This document shows positions 6,399-11,222 of a DNA stretch of 11,222 nucleotides, one piece after another. A program made the position numbers and the translations under genes. This stretch comes from an uncultured Erysipelotrichaceae bacterium. GTDB taxonomy: Bacteria > Bacillota_I > Bacilli_A > Erysipelotrichales > Erysipelotrichaceae. How positions within the stretch are numbered: position 1 is the stretch's first letter; each line of letters begins with the position of its first letter. The stretch is taken from the NCBI GenBank assembly GCA_902782955.1, contig CACZPD010000077.1, positions 1 through 11,222 of the forward strand, in the 5' to 3' direction. The notes under the pieces were generated by a model. The model saw only the letters and a list, made by a program, of their open reading frames with translations. It searched no databases and was not told the origin of the DNA.

Positions 6399-6917
6399 AT
6401 GAGCAGTATCCACGTTTACCGCATCAGTATTACAGATCTGGACACAGACGCGATCGTCAACGCGGCCAATTCCGGACTCCGGGCCGGCGGCGGGGTATGC
6501 GGCGCCATATTCAGGGAAGCAGGCTATGACAGACTGACAGCTGAATGCAGTGCGTACGGGCATTGTGATACAGGTTCTGCGGTGATCACTTCCGGTCTGC
6601 GTCTGCGCGCGAAATATATCATCCATGCGGTCGGCCCCATCTATCAGGACGGCCATCACAATGAACGCGAACTGCTGTACAGCGCCTATCAAAGCGCTCT
6701 GAAGCTGGCTGTACAGTATGACTGCCGCTCCATCGGCTTCCCGCTGATCTCCGCCGGCATCTACGGTTATCCGGTCGACGAGGCATGGACTGCCGCTATG
6801 GAAGCCTGCAGTGATTTTATCCGCAGCCATCCGGAAACGGATATCAGAATCATTTTCGCAGTATTGAATGATGACATGCTGGCAAAAGGAAAAGCAGCCT
6901 TGCAGAAAGTGCAGTGA
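6399..6917 (+). CDS. Macrodomain protein, probable ADP-ribose-acting hydrolase
   Basis: 172 residues forming one complete macrodomain. The ligand-binding elements are all visible: DAIVNAAN (17-24), the GGGVCGAI loop (30-37, G-G-G-V with Cys where many family members have Asp), GSAVITSG with the following IIHAVGP (59-80), and GFPLISAGIYGYP (113-125), the second phosphate-binding loop. This pattern matches the MacroD/YmdB group, which removes ADP-ribose from proteins or nucleic acid, or deacetylates O-acetyl-ADP-ribose in the cytoplasm. The exact substrate cannot be told. AGGAGG at 6388-6393 with a 5-nt spacer fixes the start. It follows the HIRAN gene on the same strand but appears to have its own promoter and ends in a bidirectional terminator. 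Confidence 0.92.
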   Translation: MSSIHVYRISITDLDTDAIVNAANSGLRAGGGVCGAIFREAGYDRLTAECSAYGHCDTGSAVITSGLRLRAKYIIHAVGPIYQDGHHNERELLYSAYQSALKLAVQYDCRSIGFPLISAGIYGYPVDEAWTAAMEACSDFIRSHPETDIRIIFAVLNDDMLAKGKAALQKVQ

Positions 6918-6937
6918 CCGCATAACATTGATATACC

Positions 6938-6966
6938 AAAAAATGAGGAGTTGTATCCTCATTTTT
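6938..6966. terminator. Bidirectional terminator between the macrodomain and surface-protein genes
   Basis: AAAAATGAGGA (6939-6949), loop GTTGTA, TCCTCATTTTT (6956-6966). The stem has A tracts on one side and T tracts on the other, so it works for both converging genes. The stop codon of the minus-strand gene (plus 6959-6961) lies in the stem. Confidence 0.9.
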
Positions 6967-8824
6967 CTCTGTGTTTATCCCTTGCCCTTAATATGATGAC
7001 CAGGATCAGCGCGATCACCAGTCCCCCGGCACTGATGCCGCCGTATAATATCAGGTCATTGAGGGTGTTTTTTTGTTCGGAAGGTCCTTCCGGTTTACCG
7101 GCAGGTTCTTCCTCCTGTGTATTCATAAATGTGACTTTCAGGGTGCCTTCCCCGCTGACAGTGAGCGTATAGACGTCCCCCTGCAGACCGGAAGTGACAT
7201 CATTGTCATTGTAATATACTTTCTCAGTTTCATAGCCGTCATCAGGAATGACGCGGAACTGAAGCCTGGTGTTTTCCCTGGCCTGCACCGAACCAGATCC
7301 CGTATAATCCTTATCATTTACAATGACTTTTCCGTTGTCCCCGCTCTCGATCCGGATCGTATATGCCTGCAGGGGCGTATTCTGTACTTCCAGTTCTTCC
7401 TGGCCGTCAATGGTCACCGTATAGATCACGTCGTTCTTATACGTATGGCCTTCCAGCGTCTTGTCTCCCTCGGCAGTGATCTTCACGAGATACGGCTGAT
7501 CCGAGCCTTTATACCCTGCCGGCACCTGTGTCTGCCTGAGGGTCAGCTGCACGCTCTTCCCGCCGTCCGGCAGGATATCCGTCAGTACTTCATCTTTTGT
7601 ACTGATCTTAAACTCCGCGCTGTCATAGGACGCAACGGTATTTCCATTGCCGTCATACAGGGTGAATACCGCGCCGTCCAGCGGTTTGCCGGATTCATCC
7701 GTATTTTTAACAGAGACAGAACCATCTTTGCCTTTGGTCTCCACAACGAATCGCTGTATGGTTACGACTTCGTCCAGTTTTTCTTTGGTTTTTCCGTCAG
7801 CACCGGCACTGACAGGCTTGACGCTGTTGTATTTCCGGATCACGATATTTTTGTCATTGATCTCCACCAGCGAAGCGTTCCCGTTCGTTTTCAGATAACC
7901 GGGTGTCATCGCGGTATAGTAGATATTCGTCGTCACGCCTCTGCCTTTTGTATATCCTTTCAGTTCTTCGTCGTAGACGGAAACTGAATGTACAGACAGG
8001 CCATTTGCGTATGACTGCAGTTCCCCGCCTTCCGGATCGATCTGCACATCCATGGTGCTGCCTGCCGCAAAATAATACTCTTCCGGATCCGCGGTATAAT
8101 TGTGCCCGCTCAGGAACAATACATTCCGGATGGTAGTTCCCGACTGTCCCGTGGAAACGATACCTTCCGTACCTGTGGCTGCGTAGTTCAGCGCTTCGCT
8201 CCAGTACAGGGCACCGTTGTTGTCACCGCGCAGTGCCTGCAGCGGTACATGGCTCACGACGATCACGGGAATCGAAGGATCTGTTTTCTTTACCCATGAC
8301 TTGAATGCGGAAGCTGCCTGCGCGCTTGCGCCGCCGCCGTCCGTCATATGATTGAAGCCGATGCTGTAGATATAATAGGCTTTACTGCCGTCGCTGTTTT
8401 TGCCGGTATAGATCAATCCTGATTCGTAGCCGCCTTTTCCCTTGACGATATCTGTGCCTTTGTCACTTACACTGCTGTCATGATCTGCCCAGATCACGGA
8501 AACGGATTTATTGTCAAGCTTCGGAAATACATTCTGTACATGTGTCAGGATCTCTGATGATTTGTATTTCGGATGATCCCCGGCTGTTTCACCGGCCATA
8601 TCACCGATCAGGCTGACATACTCCACATTGGAAGGCATGCCGCTCATGGAAGTCTCGATCCTGTTCTGCGCAGAACGGTAATCCGACGCAAAAACAAGAT
8701 AATGCACATCACCTTCAGCCCTGACCGGCAGTCTGCCTGTCCGCACCAGGCTTAATGCCAGTGCAGTCACCATTGATATATACAGCAGACATCTGATCTG
8801 CTTTTTCTTTTTATTCTGTTTCAT
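6959..8824 (-). CDS. Membrane-anchored surface protein: degenerate metallophosphoesterase-like domain, SpaA-like domain and beta repeat
   Basis: 621 residues. A basic start and hydrophobic stretch (11-27) with RAEG at 35-38 give a likely signal peptide. Residues 40-335 resemble the calcineurin-like phosphoesterase fold: FASDYR (45-50), LIGDMAG (72-78), WADHD (112-116), VVSHVP (189-194) and LSGHNY (238-243). Several metal ligands are changed: the first motif has Arg where D-x-H has His, GNHD has become ADHD, and the last GHxH ends in Tyr. Residues 366-483 are a SpaA-like (prealbumin-fold) domain, starting SVSVKNTDESGKPLDGAVFTLY. Residues 486-568 are an extracellular beta repeat (YTIRIESGDNGKVIV to TLKVTFMN). 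A Glu/Pro linker precedes a membrane helix (590-612) and a basic tail RARDKHREK. No LPxTG is present, so it is held by the helix. A -10 TATAAT lies at 8853-8858 on the minus strand. Function may be a surface hydrolase or adhesin. Confidence 0.8.
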   Translation of the reverse strand: MKQNKKKKQIRCLLYISMVTALALSLVRTGRLPVRAEGDVHYLVFASDYRSAQNRIETSMSGMPSNVEYVSLIGDMAGETAGDHPKYKSSEILTHVQNVFPKLDNKSVSVIWADHDSSVSDKGTDIVKGKGGYESGLIYTGKNSDGSKAYYIYSIGFNHMTDGGGASAQAASAFKSWVKKTDPSIPVIVVSHVPLQALRGDNNGALYWSEALNYAATGTEGIVSTGQSGTTIRNVLFLSGHNYTADPEEYYFAAGSTMDVQIDPEGGELQSYANGLSVHSVSVYDEELKGYTKGRGVTTNIYYTAMTPGYLKTNGNASLVEINDKNIVIRKYNSVKPVSAGADGKTKEKLDEVVTIQRFVVETKGKDGSVSVKNTDESGKPLDGAVFTLYDGNGNTVASYDSAEFKISTKDEVLTDILPDGGKSVQLTLRQTQVPAGYKGSDQPYLVKITAEGDKTLEGHTYKNDVIYTVTIDGQEELEVQNTPLQAYTIRIESGDNGKVIVNDKDYTGSGSVQARENTRLQFRVIPDDGYETEKVYYNDNDVTSGLQGDVYTLTVSGEGTLKVTFMNTQEEEPAGKPEGPSEQKNTLNDLILYGGISAGGLVIALILVIILRARDKHREK

Positions 8825-8957
8825 CGGTTATTCCCCTGTATTCAACGTATTCATTATATGACACGAAGACCGTTTCCCGAAAGTAAAAGCCAAAACATGT
8901 CCCTGATACTCCCGAGATTGGGATATGCCGTTTTTTCGCATGCATCCATATGCACGC

Positions 8958-8973
8958 TGGCATATTTTATGCA
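8958..8973 (+). promoter_or_regulatory. Sigma-54-like promoter element, copy 3 (orphan antitoxin gene)
   Basis: TGGCATATTTTATGCA has -24 GG at 8959-8960 and -12 GC at 8971-8972 with 10 nt between, the exact sigma-54 geometry. It is nearly identical to copy 1 (21 of 23 bases including the flanks) and lies 67 nt before the start codon at 9025. Confidence 0.5.
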
Positions 8974-9024
8974 CATGTATGCAGGGTAATATTGAAACAG
9001 ATATAAAAAGAGGAGGATCTATCT

Positions 9025-9267
9025 ATGTTGGTCGATACAGATCATTTTGTTTCCATGACGCTGGCAAATCAGAATTTTTCACGTGTTGCGCATATAGTTG
9101 AACAAAAAGGTTATGCAATCATTCTGAAGAATAACCAGGCACGTTTCCTGCTGGTCTCTTTTAAGGAAGCGGAAAGTATGCAGACGGATACGGAAAGCGA
9201 TCTGGCGGACATTTCCAAAAAGATGGCGAAACAATACAGGGAAGCCCACAAAGAACTGTTTGAATGA
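9025..9267 (+). CDS. Phd/YefM-like antitoxin-type protein without a visible toxin partner
   Basis: 80 residues. The N-terminal half VSMTLANQNFSRVAHIVEQ (9-27) and the following AIILKNNQARFLLVSFKEAE (31-50) match the Phd/YefM fold: strand, S/T-x-x-x-x-NFS helix, G-x-x-x-I-I strand, x-N-x-x-x-x-x-L-V-S/P. The C-terminal 30 residues are charged and probably disordered, as in antitoxins that wrap a toxin. In the family these are DNA-binding antitoxins that repress their own operon. Here no Doc, YoeB or other toxin frame follows; the gene ends in a terminator and the next gene is 217 nt away. It may be a solitary regulator. AGGAGG at 9011-9016 with an 8-nt spacer sets the start. Confidence 0.7.
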   Translation: MLVDTDHFVSMTLANQNFSRVAHIVEQKGYAIILKNNQARFLLVSFKEAESMQTDTESDLADISKKMAKQYREAHKELFE

Positions 9268-9300
9268 TCATTTACCCAAAAAGGTATGAATTACTTTTTG

Positions 9301-9326
9301 AAAGCTGCTCTTCCGAGCGGTTTTTC
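9301..9326 (+). terminator. Rho-independent terminator after the Phd-like gene
   Basis: AAAGCTGCTC (9301-9310), loop TTCC, GAGCGGTTTT (9315-9324, two wobble pairs), followed by T and C. A short AAAAAG/CTTTTT hairpin (9277-9299 region) lies just upstream. Confidence 0.7.
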
Positions 9327-9363
9327 TGTGAATGGAGTCTGACCGGATCAGGAAAAACATATT

Positions 9364-9391
9364 TGTAAAAGTTAATACATGGATTTTTACA
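9364..9391 (+). promoter_or_regulatory. Inverted repeat upstream of the zinc-ribbon gene
   Basis: TGTAAAA (9364-9370) and TTTTACA (9385-9391) are exact inverted arms around 14 nt. The right arm includes TTTACA, a possible -35. It lies about 27 nt before a weak fourth copy of the TGGCATATTTT element (9418-9428). It could be an activator or repressor site, but no such protein is identified. Confidence 0.3.
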
Positions 9392-9484
9392 TTCAGCGTC
9401 ATATATGATTTATGTGATGGCATATTTTTTCCTGCTGTGTAATGCAATTATAAGATTACCTGTATAAATCAGCGGAGGTGACCA

Positions 9485-10522
9485 ATGAGCATACATGAAC
9501 CTGAACAGAACATCAGACAGCCGGAACTCCGTTTCGGCTATGTAGCAGATCTGTATTATACCGTCACAGGAACACCGGTCCCGAAACAGCTGGATCTGCT
9601 GAACGACTGGTTTCCTTCCCTGATCATCATCGAAAAAGACAGCAATAAACTGATCAAGGAAGCACCGGAATATATCGATACCGAACGGATGATCCATGCG
9701 GTCAGGTATCATAACTACCTGTACAGCGGCGGCAACAACCGCATCACGCATATCACCGGGAAACTGGTCGGTACCGCTTCCAGCAACCTTGAAAAGGAAA
9801 GAAAGACAGCGGAACTGATCCAGAAGAATATCGCCAGGAAGATCGTGAATGAGATGGATGTCCTTCCGTCCCTGATCGATTCCATTCATGAAAAGATCTT
9901 TCGTATGGAACAGGAGACGCTGGAGGAATTTCATTATACGCTGTATATGTTCTGCCTCATGTGCGCTGAAGCATACTATGAAAAGGATGAATGGGAACGG
10001 GATACGGAACTCTTCCCGTTTGATGACGAAGTTTTTGACCAGGTCATATACAACGCCTTCTACCAGCTTCAGAAATACGATTACGAAGGTCTGCTCAACG
10101 CCTGGCTGTGGCTGCTGTGCGGAAGTCTTCTGCGCAATGAATGCGGCCGGGTATGCCGTACATACGATTCCTCCTTTGTGCCGCTGTATAAAGCGCCGAG
10201 CGAGACCGGGCACCTGCTTGACAAGCTGCGCTACCTGGTGATGCCGGAGGAGTATGAAAGCATCTATACGGGAAATGATCTGGAAGACCGGTTCCCGGGC
10301 ATCGAATGGTACTGCGATCACTGCAATGATCATCTGAATGACCAGGAAGGATTTACCGATCATCTGCCTGTCTGGCAGTGCAGGAAATGCGGATATCTCA
10401 ATCCTATCAATGCGGAACAGATCTATGAGACTGCGGAGGATCACGATAACGATATCCACCGGAAGACCGAAGAAGATATCCGCAGTGCCATAGAGCGGAG
10501 AAAGGAAGAAACGGGCAGCTGA
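9485..10522 (+). CDS. Protein of unknown function with C-terminal zinc ribbon
   Basis: 345 residues, not recognised as a named family. The body (residues 1-265) is mostly helical and charged, with no membrane helix or known catalytic motif; notable stretches are FGYVADLYYTVTGTPVP (17-33), IARKIVNEMDVLPSLIDSI (116-134) and a long aromatic/acidic region at 150-200. Residues 275-305 form a zinc ribbon, WYCDHC (275-280) and WQCRKCGY (297-303), with cysteines at 277, 280, 299 and 302. The tail is strongly charged and probably coiled. Zinc ribbons of this form occur in proteins that bind nucleic acid or hold protein assemblies, but neither is shown here. The start is fixed by GGAGGTG at about 9474-9480, 4-8 nt upstream. 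A weak copy of the TGGCATATTTT element lies 67 nt upstream. Confidence 0.75.
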   Translation: MSIHEPEQNIRQPELRFGYVADLYYTVTGTPVPKQLDLLNDWFPSLIIIEKDSNKLIKEAPEYIDTERMIHAVRYHNYLYSGGNNRITHITGKLVGTASSNLEKERKTAELIQKNIARKIVNEMDVLPSLIDSIHEKIFRMEQETLEEFHYTLYMFCLMCAEAYYEKDEWERDTELFPFDDEVFDQVIYNAFYQLQKYDYEGLLNAWLWLLCGSLLRNECGRVCRTYDSSFVPLYKAPSETGHLLDKLRYLVMPEEYESIYTGNDLEDRFPGIEWYCDHCNDHLNDQEGFTDHLPVWQCRKCGYLNPINAEQIYETAEDHDNDIHRKTEEDIRSAIERRKEETGS

Positions 10523-10536
10523 ACAGGCTGCTTTTT
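10515..10536 (+). terminator. Short terminator after the zinc-ribbon gene
   Basis: GCAGC (10515-10519), loop of 7 nt, GCTGC (10527-10531), then TTTTT. The stem is only 5 bp but G+C-rich, and it overlaps the stop codon TGA at 10520-10522. Confidence 0.65.
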
Positions 10537-10608
10537 ATGACGATTTTTTGGGTATATATCCTGTTCCCCGGGCAGTCTATCCTGTACATGAAAAGAAGAC
10601 AGGTACGG

Positions 10609-10941
10609 ATGGAACGAAACTTATATTCAGTCAGTGATCTATGTGCATTATGCGGGATAACCAGGAAGACATTGTTTTACTATGACCGCATCGGACTTCT
10701 GAAGCCGGCATTACGCACAGGCAGTCAGAATTTCAAAATGTACGCAGAAGAACAGGTCAGCCGTCTGAGACAGATCCGGCAGTACCGGGATGCCGGTCTG
10801 AACCTGTCGGAGATCCGGCGTATCCTGGATGACCCGGATACGGAACCGGACAGGGTACTGAAAGACGCAATGAAGCGTCTGGAAAAGGAACTGCGGGAAA
10901 AAGAAGATCAGATCAGAGCATTGAAACAGCTGATGCAGTAA
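10609..10941 (+). CDS. MerR-family transcriptional regulator
   Basis: 110 residues. MerR proteins bind spacer-stretched promoters as dimers and twist DNA to activate transcription. The N-terminal winged helix-turn-helix is clear: YSVSDLCALCGITRKTLFYYDRIGLLKP (6-33) with the second wing region TGSQNFKMYAEEQVSRLRQIRQYRDAGLNLSEIRRIL (37-73). A short coiled coil (84-110, LEKELREKEDQIRALKQLMQ) provides dimerisation. There is no effector domain or cysteine-rich C-terminus after it, so the protein resembles small MerR regulators that sense through a partner or no ligand. ATG 10609 is the first start that fits the family; upstream ATGs at 10588 and 10537 only add a poorly conserved leader. The ribosome site is weak (ACAGG, about 5 nt away). 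Its target is probably close by, but no promoter with the 19-nt spacer typical of MerR targets was confidently found. Confidence 0.85.
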   Translation: MERNLYSVSDLCALCGITRKTLFYYDRIGLLKPALRTGSQNFKMYAEEQVSRLRQIRQYRDAGLNLSEIRRILDDPDTEPDRVLKDAMKRLEKELREKEDQIRALKQLMQ

Positions 10942-10957
10942 CAGCTGTTTTTCTTTT
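10924..10957 (+). terminator. Rho-independent terminator of the MerR gene
   Basis: AAACAGCTG (10924-10932), 9-nt loop containing the stop codon, CAGCTGTTT (10942-10950), then TTCTTTT. The stem is perfect but begins inside the coding region. Confidence 0.75.
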
Positions 10958-10966
10958 CCCTTTACC

Positions 10967-10980
10967 GTTCCCCAGGGAAC
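10967..10980 (+). promoter_or_regulatory. 14-bp palindrome, possible operator of the following gene
   Basis: GTTCCC (10967-10972), CA, GGGAAC (10975-10980) is a perfect palindrome with a 2-nt centre. It is about 70 nt before the start codon of the partial gene and just after the MerR terminator. It could be a binding site of the adjacent MerR-type regulator, though no -35/-10 pair was convincingly placed around it. Confidence 0.3.
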
Positions 10981-11051
10981 ATACGGTCTGACGTAATATT
11001 TGCGCCAGAGATGACGGTGTGGGACAATATAAATGAAGTGAAGGTGATCCC

Positions 11052-11222
11052 ATGAACCAGATAAAACAAGCCACGATCTATATCGGTCTGAATGATTCCG
11101 AAACCGGAAAACAGATCCATGATACGGATAAATACATTTCCATCCTGAAAAACGTATGCCGCAGCTATCATGTCCCCTTTTCCATGAACCAGCTCCAGGG
11201 CGGATATTTCCATGAAGACGGC
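11052..11222 (+). CDS. Unrecognised small protein, 5' part only (runs off the window)
   Basis: 57 codons from ATG 11052 to the right edge, with no stop. AAGGTG at 11041-11046 lies 5 nt before the start. The visible residues begin MNQIKQATIYIGLND and end with GGYFHEDG (about 50-57). They read as an alpha-beta fold with an aromatic and glycine-rich turn, and they look like a small DUF3574-type or similar conserved hypothetical protein, but the family is not certain from so short a piece. No catalytic motif, signal peptide or membrane segment is visible. The adjacent upstream MerR gene and the palindrome at 10967 suggest it could be that regulator's target; this is inference. Confidence 0.5.
   Translation, partial: MNQIKQATIYIGLNDSETGKQIHDTDKYISILKNVCRSYHVPFSMNQLQGGYFHEDG

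Noticed and set aside
6959..7040. LPxTG-type sortase signal at the end of the surface protein
   Set aside because: No LPxTG or related motif is present before the membrane helix, so anchoring by the helix itself is more likely.
7073..7987. Open frame of 304 codons opposite the surface protein
   Set aside because: It encodes no recognisable domain and lies within the well-supported minus-strand gene. It is a result of codon bias.
9418..9432. Fourth sigma-54-like element upstream of the zinc-ribbon gene
   Set aside because: It shares TGGCATATTTT, but the -12 position reads TTCCT, lacking the GC. It is kept only as a weak relative of the three better copies.
9268..9484. A small toxin gene after the Phd-like gene
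   Set aside because: The 217 nt contain a terminator and regulatory-looking repeats but no frame with a ribosome site and toxin-like size.
9410..10459. Long antisense open frame (349 codons) opposite the zinc-ribbon gene
   Set aside because: It is a shadow: no ribosome site, no known motif, and the forward gene has a strong start and a plausible zinc ribbon.
1..11222. CRISPR array, tRNA, rRNA, transposase or phage genes
   Set aside because: No regularly spaced repeats, no tRNA cloverleaf signature and no matching coding motif were seen on either strand.

Overview
The window looks like a piece of a Bacillota (Firmicutes) chromosome, most likely Erysipelotrichaceae-like or a related low-to-mid GC anaerobe. 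The reasons are strong AGGAGG ribosome sites, short intergenic gaps closed by hairpin-plus-T terminators, a SpoIIE/PP2C-type phosphatase tail, a WYL regulator, and a SpaA-type Gram-positive surface protein. This placement is inference from gene style. No rRNA, tRNA, CRISPR array, transposase or phage gene is visible, and no gene-free stretch exceeds about 300 bases.

Layout. 1-128: 3' end of a PP2C/SpoIIE-type phosphatase with a terminator. 214-1044: a fusion of a NifX-like domain, a Cys/His-rich linker and a SlyD-like FKBP prolyl isomerase, with its own terminator. 1261-2545: an AT-rich, decayed gene of the AlbA_2/HATPase_c_4 (RecG-related) regulator family, broken by one nonsense codon and two frame changes. 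2568-3077 (-): GNAT acetyltransferase. 3230-3562 (+): ABM-type monooxygenase. 3587-4447 (-): EamA-type transporter. 4562-4909 (+): small three-helix membrane protein. 4973-5935 (-): WYL regulator, divergent from a HIRAN protein (6033-6335), which is followed by a macrodomain protein (6399-6917). 6959-8824 (-): large membrane-anchored surface protein combining a degenerate metallophosphoesterase-like domain, a SpaA-like domain and a beta repeat. 9025-9267: orphan Phd/YefM-like antitoxin. 9485-10522: zinc-ribbon protein of unknown function. 10609-10941: MerR-family regulator. 11052 to the end: 5' part of an unrecognised small protein.

Most genes are single-gene units with their own promoter or terminator, so there is no long operon. 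The most interesting pattern is regulatory. Three + strand genes (4562, 6033, 9025) each carry a near-identical element, TGGCAYATTTTNTG(C/T), 58-67 bases before the start codon. It has the -24/-12 geometry of sigma-54 promoters, and a weaker fourth copy precedes 9485. The copy before the HIRAN gene overlaps the sigma-A promoter of the divergent WYL regulator. WYL, HIRAN and macrodomain proteins side by side could form a small nucleic-acid or ADP-ribose stress module, but this is a guess from domain types.
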